From Gonocerus acuteangulatus (Eukaryota > Arthropoda > Insecta > Hemiptera > Coreidae): 64,000 nucleotides of DNA. The notes beneath the pieces are model-generated. The model saw only the letters and a list, made by a program, of their open reading frames with translations. It ran no database searches and was not told where the DNA came from. The translations under genes and the position numbers were made by a program. Shown piece after piece: positions 23,934 through 35,606 of the stretch (the first letter of the stretch is position 1; each line of letters begins with the position of its first letter). The stretch spans positions 25,856,626-25,920,625 of the forward strand of contig OX328124.1 in assembly GCA_946811695.1 (NCBI GenBank). The letters are read 5' to 3'.

Positions 23934-24407
23934 TTGTACATTCAAAAAATAAGGAAAGGATTAAAGAAGTATGACCATACTAATTTAAAGATTGGTCTTT
24001 ATAATGATAATAAAATTACAAATGCATTAAGTAACATGAAAGACAAAATAAATAGTATAAATAAACAAAATGTAATTTATCAAATTAATTGCAAGCAATG
24101 CATGGACAAACGTTATATAGGTGAAACTTCCCAAAATTTAAAAAATAGGATAATACAACACATTTCTAATTGTAATAATAGTAAAAATATCAATACTACA
24201 GCATTGGCAAATCATGCTTTCACAAAACAACATATGTTTGATTATGATAATGTAAAGATTTTAAAAACTGTTAATGATAACAAAGCTAGGAAATTAACTG
24301 AATCCATTTACATAACTAAAAATATTAATAAAACCATTAATTTCAAAACTGATGTTAAAGGTATAGGACAGCATTATGTTGACATATTAAATAAAATTAA
24401 TTTCTGA
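23934..24407 (+). CDS. PLE-2 GIY-YIG endonuclease domain protein, RT missing
   Basis: 157 residues. GIY-YIG elements: VIYQINCKQC (Tyr and Cys pair), RYIGETSQNLKNRIIQH, then LANHAFTKQHMFDY with conserved His and Phe. The C-terminal part contains KLTESIYITK and NFKTDV, typical of the PLE endonuclease end. The domain is complete enough to carry Tyr, Arg and Glu candidates of a GIY-YIG site. The stop at 24407 lies inside the inverted arm. Without RT the copy is non-autonomous; the ORF may survive because the insertion is young. Confidence 0.8.
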   Translation: MYIQKIRKGLKKYDHTNLKIGLYNDNKITNALSNMKDKINSINKQNVIYQINCKQCMDKRYIGETSQNLKNRIIQHISNCNNSKNINTTALANHAFTKQHMFDYDNVKILKTVNDNKARKLTESIYITKNINKTINFKTDVKGIGQHYVDILNKINF

Positions 24408-24871
24408 TGACATTGTAATAGATTCCTTTCATAGTTTAATGATCCTGGTTACATACCTCAGTGCAATTTATATTAAATATTTTAACAAATATATGTTAAG
24501 TAATGATTAATAAAGTTATCTGTGATATGTCATAGATAAATCATTATACATTTTAATTATTTTAAATGTGATATTTTAATGTTATTTTAGTTATATAAAA
24601 TATAATAGGCCTAAGTACATAGGTTGATAAGGTTTCTAATATGGCTGTGTGATGATGAACATTTTTAATTGTCTTCAAGTGTTTTTGACTTGGTTCCTTA
24701 TTTGTTTTAATTTATGACGTTTGAAATGTTATTTTAATTAGTGACAGGATATGGTGAGTTATAATTAAGTAAATAAAATTTAATAATTGCATTAAATGAT
24801 TTAAGGTTTTTGGTTGACAGTTATTATAAAGCTTGTTTTCGGCAGTTTCTAGTAATGAGTATACTATTGTA

Positions 24872-24910
24872 GATTGCCTGAAGATGGACGAACGGTCCGA
24901 AACGTTGAAA
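24872..24910 (+). ncRNA. Hammerhead-like motif, PLE-2 right arm
   Basis: Same sequence as the left-arm copy in the opposite orientation: CUGAAGA core, extra U, GGAC/GUCC stem II, GAAACGUU. Core residues are kept but stems I and III are poor. Confidence 0.5.
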
Positions 24911-24974
24911 TAAAAGTATGTTGTACAGCTGTGAAGGGTTATTCCTCATCCTTGTTGGTATTAAATACACCCAC

Positions 24975-25454
24975 CTTTTAAGGAACCCAAATGGAATAAA
25001 AAGAAATGTATGCACCAACATTTACTTCACGAATGTTTCAGTTTCACGAACCACCATCGTTCGGGTGCTCACGAATAATTAATAAAAAAAAAAGTTCCAC
25101 GAACCATGTGTAATAAACGCATTATATAAAATACACTCCTAATAGTAATAGTAATTATTATAACTTCAGTCATTGCATTTGCTATTAGGGAGTCCTAAAA
25201 ATAAATCCTTTAAAGGTTTTCTCCTAAATTAAATTATTTAGTATTAATTATTTAAGGAGCTATCAAATTTAATACGTTTTTTCAGTACATTTTTTATTTA
25301 TAAAACTACTTCCGACAACGATTGGCTTTTAATGGGCTCTAAAATAGTATGAATAATCCATTTTACTTCTGCAATCAGGTATTTCAAATAATAAAAAAAA
25401 TTATACAATTTCAGCTAATGGATAGTCCATTTGCCTTTTTTTTATAAGCCTGAG

Positions 25455-25458
<4 letters not shown>
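24975..25458. other. No recognisable feature
   Basis: AT-rich, nothing assignable. Confidence 0.4.

Positions 25459-25505
<47 letters not shown>
25459..25505. repeat. (TA)n microsatellite
   Basis: Pure array of about 47 bases. Confidence 0.95.
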
Positions 25506-25509
<4 letters not shown>

Positions 25510-26140
25510 ACAAACATATACTATATATATTATTTAGTATCGAATTGCGCTATTTTTTTTCTTCAGAATATTTCCTGGGTAATGAATTAAGTTATTTTGA
25601 AAAAATATATGAATTTCTTAAGTGAATAAAACTCTTAGGTTATACTCTTTTGACATTTTCAAGCAAACGATTTTTTTTTTGGCGGGGCCGAGACAACCTG
25701 TTCCTGTGATTCTGATTTTTTTTAAAGGCCAATTATAAAAACAGCTTTTTAAAATTTGGTGTATAATATAAGATATCTCAAGAATCTCAAGAACAATAAA
25801 ATTAGATAACCAAATAAGTAAAGTAAAATCGCAATGCGATGCAGGAACAAAATTAATAAAATTAAACCGGAGGCGTTGTGAGATATGAAATAGTTTATTT
25901 AAATGGTTTTCATTCTTTTAGTAAGGGAAAATGTGCATTATGTTAAATGTTGCGTATGATGTAATGTATAAATCATTTTTCATATTTGCGCATTGCTTCA
26001 TGTTCTCAGGAGAATACTGCACTACGGATGCATCCTTTATTCTATATTCCTGCACATAGATAGTTCGTCTTGCAGTGGTTGCTTTGGAGAGATTATGAAA
26101 ATAAAATACCAACAGGTTTTTTTTTCAAGTGTATTAAGTT
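25506..26140. other. No recognisable feature
   Basis: AT-rich, nothing assignable. Confidence 0.4.
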
Positions 26141-26144
26141 TGGT

Positions 26145-26640
26145 TCAAAGGAATTGCGTCTTCTTAGCGCGTTTCCATATAATATTTGTTTTACGTTTGG
26201 TTCGAATTACTTAGTACAGAAACTTTAAAACATATTTAAAATATGTAGATTTTTACATTATCCTTTAATTTTAAACGAATTTTTAAAACGTATCTAATAG
26301 TTAAAAAAATCAGTTTTTTTCTACCATATTGTTTTAATTTTATTAGTCTTTACATTCATACTTTAGAGAGTGTGGTTTATATTATTTTGTACTTAGAATC
26401 AATACATTTTCTGTCTTATTTTTTGACGTAATTCTGAGCATCGCCTTTTAATTAATCGCTTATAATAATTATTCCATATTATTAGTATTTCTCAACCACC
26501 CTCCTATGTTTAAAACGTTTTTCCATTCTCTCCATTGGGAAACGCCATAATGACGTAGGTGCGATGACACAACCCGGAAGTGCTGACGTCACGTTTCTGA
26601 ACCTGTAGATAATTAAAATAATAATAATAACGGTTGTTCC
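26145..26640. mobile_element. Diverged HINE relics (3' end minus, head plus)
   Basis: 26150-26180 resembles the reversed 3' block (GAATTGCGTCTTCTTAGCGC). 26500-26610 resembles the plus-strand head (GATGACACAACCCGGAAGTG, CACGTTTCTGAACC). Orientation differs between the two parts, so they are separate old fragments. Confidence 0.5.
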
Positions 26641-27875
26641 AATTAGGGTAACTTACTATTAATACTTACCTACTCCCATGTTGATCCTAGGAGATGTTAA
26701 TGCATAATTTACAATATGGGATTCGAGAGGAACCATTCAAAATAAAATAAAATAAAAATATCACTAGATTAAGGGTATAGAATGAGTTCTATCATCACAA
26801 GATGAAGCACTATATAATTAATATTATTACAAAGGTATGATGAATGAAGCAAGGCCCATCAGTTTCTCTCTGTATTTCCAACACCACCACTAAGACTCAG
26901 GACCTGTGAAATTCTCCTCGTGACGTCACACGCATCCGATGGACGTGCAGACACTAATCTCAGACTTCCCTTCCATCGGATAATTTGCATGTTCGGCTCT
27001 GGAGAAATAGCCTCCCGTGAAATTTTCTCCCCCCTCCTCTCACGCCCCCAGCCTGTCTCGGAATTGAGAGTTAAGATTTACATTTTTATCACGCACACGT
27101 ATTTTTCTGGTTCGCTGGCTTTTCCAAGGCTCTGAGGCGAATTTCAACTAACCCCTCGCTGAGTAATTTAATCTCTGCAAGGCGCACCCTCTTCCTCAGA
27201 GACAGCTGTAATAAAGACAATTTTGTTGTATTGTTCACTTTTTTATTTATTATCTTTCTGAAATGTTATTGATTCATTCTGTTCTTGTGATTACTAAATA
27301 ATATATTTATTTTGAAAAAATGAAGTAGTCTGACAATATATTTTTCATCCTTTTGGTAAGAAACTCATAATAAACAATACAGGAAAGCTGTCAGTGCCCA
27401 CATTTTCCAATTTACTTTTTTTTTATTTATAAAAACTAATAAATTAAAAAAATGAAGAAATTAAAGTTTATTCGCAGACTGCGTTTACCATCCTTTGTAT
27501 TTTTCGGTATTAAATTCTAGTAAGAATTTCCACTCTGAGTCTTAAATAACAATAACATTGCCTCGTTTCAGAAAAATATAACACCCTGCCGTCTAAAATA
27601 TGCTTTGACTCCTTCGGATGAATTAACATTTTATCCTGTGAACTGAAACCTTGAAGAATAAAGGGGAAACACACTCCAGCATAAAACGTGAGAATCTGGA
27701 TTCAAATTCCAGCCCACAGAGTTAATTTTTATACAAAATAAAGAGTGGAAATATAATAAAGATTTGTATTAATGTTGATTGAAACTGGAACATTATCTGG
27801 CACGGACATTTTGAAATAATTTATTTTGTTAATAAAGGTAAAAAACATAAAAATAGGTATAGAATTCTTATATCG
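26641..27875. other. No recognisable feature
   Basis: Includes a slightly GC-richer stretch at 26880-27150 with a 71-codon plus frame lacking motifs. Nothing assignable. Confidence 0.4.
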
Positions 27876-28126
27876 TCGATACAAATGCAAAGTATCGAAT
27901 GTGAAAAGTGTTTTGGTATCTTATAGATGACTTTATATAAATTTTATCTTATTATATATTTTAATTAGATTTAATGCACATTCGTAAGTTTGATCTTCTC
28001 TAATGGATAATTATTTTTCATTAATTTTCGAGAGTTTGCCACAAGGTTCATCAGTCCAACAGCAATCACTATAGATTTAAAATGAAAAATGCGTTTTTTC
28101 ACATTCGATACTTTGCATTTGTATCG
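27876..28126. mobile_element. MITE with about 32-bp inverted termini (copy 1)
   Basis: Left end starts TCGATACAAATGCAAAGTAT and continues CGAATGTGAAAA; the right end is its reverse complement. A second copy in the opposite orientation lies at 34394-34636 and shares interior words (TTGGACTGATGAACC against CTGGACTTATGTACG). Superfamily unknown; no clear target duplication. Confidence 0.75.
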
Positions 28127-28617
28127 AAAATATCTTGTATTATAATATAAAAATCATTGGGTAGAAAATGTAATATATTATATTCCCGTGGTGTTTATTA
28201 ATTGTACGTTGTGGTGTTTATTAATTGTACGTTGTCTACAATCAAATGATACAATTTATAATTTTTATTCTCAAGAAACCGAGTGTGTAGTTGGCATTAT
28301 CATGCAGTTGTTTTCATTCGTTCTAAGTGCTTGCCTAAACAGTGAGTTAGGGCTATTGATCTGTAATATTTTAGAAGGAATACGCTTTTTTCGATTATTT
28401 TCATTAGAACAATGATTCATTGCAGCCGTTTCATTTGGGCACTTTTCGTTCTGATAAATATTCTTAGTGAATTTGTAAAGAGAATGCTATTTTCAAATCG
28501 TGGTCCTATGAATTTTTCTCAAATATATGTTTTTAATTGATTTATTTTAAAAATCGAAGGCGATTCACCTACGTTCATAGTTTAGCTAACTGATTTCATT
28601 TCCAAAATCGATTTGTG

Positions 28618-28620
<3 letters not shown>
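28127..28620. other. No gene; short direct duplication
   Basis: GTGGTGTTTATTAATTGTAC plus GTTGT occurs twice in tandem at about 28185-28233. Otherwise unassigned AT-rich sequence. Confidence 0.5.
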
Positions 28621-28670
<50 letters not shown>

Positions 28671-28841
28671 GGCGCATCTACATCTTGGCCATTAGCGCCG
28701 GGCTATCTATAGGTTGCCACCCTTTTATATTGCCAACAGCACGTGGTCGGTCACCCATTCAGGTACTGACCACGCCCGACGTTGCTTAACTTCGGTGATC
28801 TACGGGAACCGGTGTATTCAACGTGGCTATGGCCGTTGGCC
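28621..28841 (-). mobile_element. 5S rRNA-derived SINE, full length, minus orientation
   Basis: Read on the minus strand: GGCCAACGGCCATAGCCACG start, 5S boxes, TGCTGTTGGC end of the 5S part, the SINE body, then an A-tail of about 48 (T-run at 28621-28668). The long pure tail suggests recent retroposition. Confidence 0.88.
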
Positions 28842-29751
28842 TTGTGCACGTTCTATTTCAAATTTAGAAAAGCTATGATTTAACAATTAAATGTTTACAT
28901 GTAGTAGTGCTTCATACGGTGCCAAGTTGTAGTTGTTAATTGCTAATAGTTATTAAGATCCCTATAGACCATTATTATCGAACCAGCCCTGACAAAAGGA
29001 AGGGGAGAATCTGATATGAAGGGTAGATAGCTTGAGAATCAATTATTCGACGAAGAACTTTTAATTCCTCTGGCCTTATCTTTAAAAGGGTGACTTGCCC
29101 CTTCATCCCGATGGTAAACATTATTAAATTTTCATTTGTTTATACCAGTTCTCTAACTTTTCAGCGATTATTTTTTTTCCAAGAGCCCGATTATTTTTCC
29201 CTTTATTATTTTTAGAAATTTCCTGAAGTTAATAATTCATAAAGCAACTGTCCTTTTAGGGACAAGATAAGAAGGACATTAAAATTATTTTTTCCTCCGT
29301 TAAATAAAAACATTTTTTTTTTTTTTTTTAGGATGGATATTTCTTTAACTTTTACCATCTACACTACTCACAGAGGAATTTTCTTCGTTGTGCTGCTCCC
29401 TCGTGACGTATTTTTCCGTTTTACAGCGAAGTTTTCTGTTTAAGGGGTAATACTACCTTGTCTGGTCTGAATAAAAGACATTTTCTCCAATTTATGAATT
29501 ACAAATAAATCAATATTTTTCTATTCTTTATGTCATAAGTTTAATATGGGATGTTAAAGTAACCAAAAAAATGGGGAAGCTGAGTCTGACGAATGGAACT
29601 CCTATTTTTTCACGGGCGATGATCTGCTGGCGGCAATTTTTAATCTAAAACAAAAAACTGAAACATTTTTGAAAGAAGAAGGTTAAATCTAATAAAGTAC
29701 GTAGTATTTTTAGGAAATATTAATTTTTTTATAGATGGTGAACAATTCTTC
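28842..29751. other. No recognisable feature
   Basis: AT-rich, nothing assignable. Confidence 0.4.
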
Positions 29752-29894
29752 TTTTAGCGCGGTTCCTCCCTCCCCGATAGGGAGGAACCCCGCTTATGAG
29801 GTTGATACAATGAAACAATCCGGAAGTGCCGACAAGAAAATTTCGCGTTTCAGAACCGGAGAGACCGAAAATAACGGTGGTTCAAATTTGTATA

Positions 29895-29972
<78 letters not shown>

Positions 29973-30987
29973 TGTCTGTTCGCTCATTTCTGGCTTCCCT
30001 GGTGGTCCGATTTTGATGAAATTTGGTACAAAAATCAGTCGTTCAATTTGAAAGGTCAAGTTCGTTAACCAGCAAAATCCGCCCACTGGAAGATGGCGTT
30101 TGGGGCGAAATTCGCGCAGAAAAAATCGTAGCGCTTACGTTTTTGAGTTCATAAGCTTGTAAGTACTCTTTTTATAGGCTCCTTGGGATAGGAAAACGAA
30201 TGAAACCATTTTCAAGGCGATAGCTTTAACCGTTTTCGAGAAAATTGGAAAAATAGTTTTTGAATACCGTTTTTAGTTTGGGTACTTAGAATCATGGGAT
30301 TCAGTTGAAACATTTTCTGCATGTTCTACTTTCCTTAAAACTAATATGTTGAAATTTTTGTTACGTTTGGAGTTTAGGAAGGGTTAGAAAAAAATCTTTT
30401 ATTAACAGACATAAAAAGTTTTGGTAACTTTGTATACTTTCCTTGATATCTCGAAAAAGGTTGAGAGTCTTGAGAAACGGAAGATGACCATTAGAAAGCT
30501 CACTAAATGCTCTACAAAAATGGTTCTGATGAAAATTTTGATTAGGCGATGTCAATCGGAGAAATAAGTGCTTAAAACTTTAAAGTAATTGGTTTCGCTT
30601 ATTCGAACTGTTCTTTTTGTCTGTTTTATTCCTTGTTATTTTTAAATTGCTTATAGTCAGATACTGTATTTGACAATAAAACAGATTAAGTAAAATAAGA
30701 AGATCAATTTATTGTTAAAAATGTAGCGTTCAAAGAGAGAGATCCCAAGGCTTTCCAAATGCCTCTGAGCGGAGGCCTTTCTGCCCGACTTATGGGATAG
30801 CTGACCCATACAGGTAAGATTGTAAATCAAGACCTTTCAAGACTGGTTTGTTTGAGATTTCATTTGGATAGCTGTTTCGCTATTGATCTAAACAAAGTAA
30901 TAACTGTTTCTATTCTATGCCTTCATAAACACTAAAGATAAGAACGGAACCGCGCTAAGATGACGCAGCTCCTGCGAATCGGACTTT
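29752..30987 (+). mobile_element. HINE (non-autonomous helentron-like element), near full length
   Basis: Starts TTTTAGCGCGGTTCCTCCC with a small head hairpin (CCTCCC/GGGAGG), then the TCCGGAAGTGCCGAC block, (TA)n at 29900-29970, the GTTCGTTAACCAGC block and interior. It ends GGAACCGCGCTAA, hairpin region GACGCAGCTCCTGCG and AATCGGACTTT. The 5' terminal TTAGCGCGGTTCC is the inverted complement of GGAACCGCGCTAA lying about 35 bases before the 3' end: asymmetric terminal inverted repeats plus a 3' hairpin, as in HINE/DINE-1 elements. It has no coding capacity; the 93- and 80-codon frames here are TA translations. Confidence 0.8.
29900..29970. repeat. (TA)n microsatellite inside HINE
   Basis: Array about 145 bases from the HINE 5' end, the same position as in the 47565 and 55168 copies. 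Confidence 0.95.
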
Positions 30988-31350
30988 AATTTTTTCTATT
31001 TAAAAATCCGTCGAAAATTAGTCATACAATTGCTACAATTCAATGAATGGAAAAATCCTTACGTAATTTACTAGAAAATATCATTATGAATCTGCAGTTA
31101 AAATGTGAAGTTGATCGGGTTAAAATTGAACGCGCAAGCGTATCCCCCGATTTGAAAAACAGTAGTTTTTGAAATAGTTTAATGTACCAAAAAGTTTATT
31201 TTTTTTTTATTTTTTCAAAATTTATTTTAATAAAGATAAAAAACAAGTTTTTAATTTTGAAACTTATCGGGATTTTAGTTGAAAAAATTAAATTTTTGGT
31301 ACATTTAAGAACGTTTCCAGCACATAAACACTTTTGGATATCATTTTATT
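30988..31350. other. No recognisable feature
   Basis: AT-rich with a T-run near 31200. Nothing assignable. Confidence 0.4.
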
Positions 31351-31556
31351 AAAAATATGCTTTAGCAATGACTAAACTGAAAAAAAGTTACAAAAAAAGC
31401 GTCACAAAAAAGTGTCCGCTGGCGTTCGCTTGCGCGGTTGCCATGTTCGAAAAAAGAGCATTCTGAAAAAAGAGCATTCTGCTCAAATTCAGGAACATAA
31501 ATATGCTTTAGGTCCTAAAGCATATTTATGTTCCTGAATTTGAGCAGAATGCTCTA
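31351..31556 (+). repeat. Element Z fragment ending in a perfect 42-bp-arm palindrome
   Basis: Starts AAATATGCTTTAGCAATGAC and contains AAGTGTCCGCTGGCGTTCGC, shared with Z copies at 41800, 47225 and 51296. At 31471-31555 the Z 3' end occurs twice as a perfect inverted repeat, 42 bases each side of a single T. A 16-base direct repeat (AAAAAAGAGCATTCTG) lies just before it. Confidence 0.8.
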
Positions 31557-32294
31557 AACGATTTCTTTACCTATTACTGAAGGTAAATGCGTCCTTCAAG
31601 CACATAAAAATGAAAATGGTAAAAACAAATTGCAAGATAGTATTACCCCTTAAGCTAGTTATTTGACATATTTTTAATAAAAATTTGAAAATTCACGGAA
31701 AGGCGTCAGAATTTGACTTAGAACATCACGAGGGAACTTTAGTTTTTCATTTAATCCAGCTGTATTGCGGAAAAGGGATCTGATTATTTGGAAAGTCATA
31801 AAATGGTTTATGAGAGCGGAAGTAAACTAATCCTACTGCTTATTGCGGGGAGTCTTCGGGAATTATGACCTATAAAAAGGAGGGAACATTGTCGTCATAA
31901 ATCTCTTAGGTATTTTCTAAATCATCAATGTTTCAGATGTAATTAATTCAATCTATTCCTGGGCTGCAACATTCAATTAAATTTTCTAATTAACCAAATC
32001 ACTAATTATAATGAGTTATCTCGAGATATTATCAACAAACCCTCTATAACCCCATTATTTATAGATTCGTCCCTAGTGAATTTTCAGTACGTAATCATAA
32101 CCAAATCTACAACAAAGGATCAAGTATTCCTTCGAATATATTAGTTTCTTGGACCCTTGAGCTCAGAAAATTGAGTCACGTCATATGTGCACCGAAAAAT
32201 GTGAATTACAGTGGAGGATCGGCCATTTCAAAATAGTTCAACGACGAATTGGACAATAGTCCAACAAACTATTATACTACAAGTAGTAGGCCAA
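31557..32294. other. No recognisable feature
   Basis: AT-rich, nothing assignable. Confidence 0.4.
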
Positions 32295-32455
32295 TTTTTT
32301 TTTTATTCGGCACCGACATCTAGGCCATTAGCGCCGACATCCAAGATGCAGCGAGGAGCCGTGAGATGAGAAAATTACTGCCGTCGGTGGGAATCGAACC
32401 CACCATCTCCCGCTTATGGATCTAAGGCATTATCCACTAGACCACGGGGAGACCC
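32295..32455 (-). mobile_element. tRNA-derived SINE with the same 3' tail as the 5S SINE
   Basis: Minus strand: GGTCTCCCCGTGGTCTAGTG (A box) and GGTGGGTTCGATTCCCACC (B box with T-arm pairing) form a tRNA-like head. A short body follows, then GGCGCTAATGGCCTAGATGT and an A-run. That last block matches GGCGCTAATGGCCAAGATGT in the 5S SINE. The head is close to a real tRNA, but acceptor-stem ends do not pair cleanly and the body and A-tail mark a SINE. Confidence 0.75.
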
Positions 32456-33338
32456 CACCAATGTGTAGTATATGCAATTTAGAACTTACGGTCCAACATT
32501 ACAGACAGAACGCTGGATAAGAAGGAGGTTTTCTATTAGGTTCAGAAAATATAAAATCTTCAAAAAATTAGTTAAACAAAATAAAAATTCCGAATATTCG
32601 TTATAGGAGAGAGGTCAACAATTAAAACTTCTCTAAATAGTGTCAACAACTTTATTTCTTCCCCTACATTGAAATCGTCAAAAAGACATAATGGAAATTA
32701 TATATGATTTTTGTAAATCAATGTTATCAATTTTAGTTTCTTTGGCTTAGAGATAAGAAATAAAATATGCATGTTTAATATTAAAAATATATTATTTAAT
32801 GTTAATATTTAATATGAAATGTTACAACATAACTTATCTGATGTTGATTAAGGTCTTTGTATCATTATTCAAAAATATTGAAATAAAAAAATGATCTTGT
32901 GATAATTAGCCATCCTCTATGTTATCTACATCAAAGTAGAAACACACTAATTATTATTCGGCAATTTTACTGCGAATTGTAATAATAAAGGTTACATTAA
33001 TGAAATAACTCTGGAATAAGTTAAGAATTATTATTACTGGAGAACTCTCTTCCTTAAATAAATAACATGAATAATTCGATCTTGCAAAAGTTAAGGACTT
33101 TAAAAGGTATCGCGATTACTTAATCTGAATCTTACTTTAAAATTCAATGTTGTTGTAATTTTCTGTAAGAATAATACTGAAATATTACAAGGTTTTGGAG
33201 ATTCACCAGTTACTTTATCTTTTTGAGGAAAATACAAATAATACTTGTGAGCTGCAGACTGATCACATATTTTTAGCTGCCGGACACAGATATCCTAAAC
33301 ACTATATTTTGTAGCTTTATTTTAACTTCTTCACGAAA

Positions 33339-33341
<3 letters not shown>
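32456..33341. other. No recognisable feature
   Basis: AT-rich, nothing assignable. Confidence 0.4.

Positions 33342-33391
<50 letters not shown>
33342..33391. repeat. (TA)n microsatellite
   Basis: Pure array of about 50 bases. Confidence 0.95.
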
Positions 33392-33394
<3 letters not shown>

Positions 33395-33798
33395 TATTTT
33401 CTACTTTTTATTTTTCGTTTTGAATTATAAAAAAAAAAACATTGCAAATTTGAGTTAATGCACCCTTATTTTGGAAGGATTTTTGATTAGACATTTTCGT
33501 TTTATTGAGAGAGCGTCAAAGAAAAATATTAGTTGGATATCAGCTGTTCTGGCTCAAAAAAAGATATACCTGTTACTTATCGTATGGCATGGAATTCAAG
33601 AATTTTTTAAATTGCCTTTTCATTCTCGAACCTAGTAGAAAGATGTTTCAAATCTTCTGACAAAAACAGAAACAAACTGGACCTCACTACACGAAGAGAT
33701 TTAAGATTTAAGATTGCTTAATAGATGAAAAATATTTTAAATTTAGTATCAGGTCATCTATCCTACCAAAAAGGCTTAATTATTAGCTTAGTAGTTTT
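33392..33798. other. No recognisable feature
   Basis: AT-rich, nothing assignable. Confidence 0.4.
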
Positions 33799-33812
33799 AT
33801 GCAATAAATACT

Positions 33813-34103
33813 TCTTTTTTTTTTTATTTGTTTATTTGAAATCGGTACAGGTTAACAGTACAATGATCAAGTATGTTTTATATACAAGTTGACAAAACTG
33901 GCAAAAGTAAAATAAAATAAACAAAATACAAAATTTGGAAGAAGCCAACCATTATTGGCACTTCCAGAGGTGTCTCAATAAATATTTTAATGATCATGAA
34001 AAGATCAGGCAAGTAAATTGTCTCGGGGCCACTGTCTCTTAAGCCGCCTGGGAGGATTGTCTGGATGGGATTGGGAAGATAAGGATTGACCTTCAGGATT
34101 AGG
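33813..34103 (-). mobile_element. 5'-truncated Jockey-type LINE, 3' end, with 14-bp target duplication
   Basis: Minus strand ends in an A-rich tail (T-run at 33815-33828) and matches the LINE end at 51912-52382 (GACAGTGGCC, CTTCCAAATTTTGTATTTT). Direct repeats ATGCAATAAATACT flank it at about 33799-33812 and 34104-34117. Only the last ORF2 codons (GGCGGCTTAAGAGACAG region) and the 3' UTR are present. Confidence 0.85.
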
Positions 34104-34117
34104 ATGATGCAATAAAT

Positions 34118-34393
34118 ACTAAATTCTATTTTGTGTCTTCTTTAATTTGAATTTAAGAAATAAATGAATGAACTTTAACTTTTTTTTCTACTCCAAACCT
34201 CACTTCAGTTAGAAATCAGTCACATTATTCATTTGAAGTTTATGAATTGGCAAAAATGCAATATTAGCTAAGCAGGGTTACCGAAACACAAGGCAAGGTA
34301 GTTAAAAACGTTTGGAGACCACCGGTCTAAATAAAAGTTAACGATCTTATATGACTTAATGGCAAACAACATTAAATTTAATATTTACTTATC
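34118..34393. other. No recognisable feature
   Basis: Short unassigned interval. Confidence 0.4.
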
Positions 34394-34636
34394 GTCGATA
34401 CAAATGCAAAGTATCGAATGTGAAAAAATGCATCTTTCATTTTTAATCTTTACTAATTTCTGCTGGACTTATGTACGGCAAACTCTTGAATCTTAGTTTC
34501 CTCTATGAAAGGGAAAGTATTCCACTGCCAAAAGGACAAATCTGCCGGATATTTGACTGTCCAAAAAAAAGTTATGAATAAACGCTTTTCCACTCTAAAA
34601 AGTGGTGATTTTCACATTCGATACTTTGCATTTGTA
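34394..34636. mobile_element. MITE with inverted termini (copy 2)
   Basis: Same terminal repeat as 27876-28126 (TCGATACAAATGCAAAGTAT, CGAATGTGAAAA), in opposite relative orientation. The right end is slightly eroded (TTTGTAT). Confidence 0.75.
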
Positions 34637-35280
34637 TAAAGCAATCATCAGCTAGATTTTGAGCCCGAGTATCTTTTATCCAAAGCAAATGAAATGGTAG
34701 GATCATATTATGATAACAGAACCTTGTAATATCCTGGCTATTGCTGATAAAAATGAAAGAAAGAGGAAAATCTCTTCTGGAATTATGTTGTTTCAAGGAA
34801 GAGAGAAAGATTATTCTTGTAAAATAATTTAACATTGTATAAACAGTTACTTGAATACATTTGAAAACTTAATTCTTTCATCCATAATTTCTTTAATATC
34901 CGTTATAGTAAAGTCCTATTTTAATCTAATGACTATTCTTTTAACTGAAATGTAAGTATCAAATATTTACTTATGATCAACAGAAAAAGATATGTATGAT
35001 TTTCTCTTTAATTTGATGTCTAATGTTATATTTAATTTATTTTAATACCTTAACGATATTTCTAACGAAAGAGCAACTTTAACAGTTTTTTTCTTGCACC
35101 AGTTCTAACGCTCATGCAATTTCTTTGACGTTATACATAAGAAAGCGCTATTAGGAAAGATGGTGATTGGATCTAACCCGAATTTGATCTTTGTACTCTC
35201 TAACAAAACTGTCAGCTTAATATACCAATTATTATACGGCGTTAAAACCCCGAATTAATTTTGAAACACACGGTATAAAC
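34637..35280. other. No recognisable feature
   Basis: AT-rich. A minus frame of 87 codons (34835-34572) overlaps the MITE and has no domain. Confidence 0.4.
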
Positions 35281-35606
35281 ATATTCCAGTAAGCGTATGT
35301 TTCGCGATGACAATTAATAAAGCCCAATTTCAGACGCTAAAAGTTGTGTGTACGGATTTAAGATTTTCACAAAATCAGCTTTATGTGGCTCTGTCACGTG
35401 CTAGCAATCCTAGCAGCCTGATGCTTTGATCCGCGATGGCTATACGTCTAATATCGTGTATAGAAAAGTATGTTTTTTTGTAGATTTTTTTAAAAATATC
35501 CAAACGACAGTGTTTATAACCCAAAATTGACCAAAAGATGTGTCCAAAAAATGGAGCCTAAAGTCACTATTCCAGGCGGACGAAGTCGTGGGCAAGGTAG
35601 TATATA
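35281..35606 (+). mobile_element. Helitron 3' part: Pif1-type helicase C-terminus and 3' terminus
   Basis: One plus frame reads FAMTINKAQFQTLKVV, then DLRFSQNQLYVALSRASN before a stop. This is helicase motif VI of the Pif1-like domain in Helitron RepHel proteins (TINKAQ-Q-T and F-x-x-x-Q-L-Y-V-A-L-S-R). After a frameshift the typical end DGYTSNIVYRKV follows. Downstream, a GGACGAAGTCGTGGG region ending GGTAGT (35605) matches the Helitron 3' hairpin and CTAG-T terminus, with C changed to G. Helitrons move by rolling-circle replication; this copy is decayed. Confidence 0.75.

Larger units (their letters stand above)
23043..24962 (+). mobile_element. Penelope-like element PLE-2: 1.9-kb palindrome with a 12-bp target duplication
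   Basis: Inverted arms of roughly 790 bp (about 23070-23885 and 24180-24962) meet around the first half of a GIY-YIG ORF. The arms include both the terminal repeat and the C-terminal 70 codons of the endonuclease, so the left arm holds a reversed partial ORF (23841-23638, minus). Direct repeats AAATACACCCAC flank the element (23031-23042 and 24963-24974), a clear target-site duplication. No RT region is present. Confidence 0.85.
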
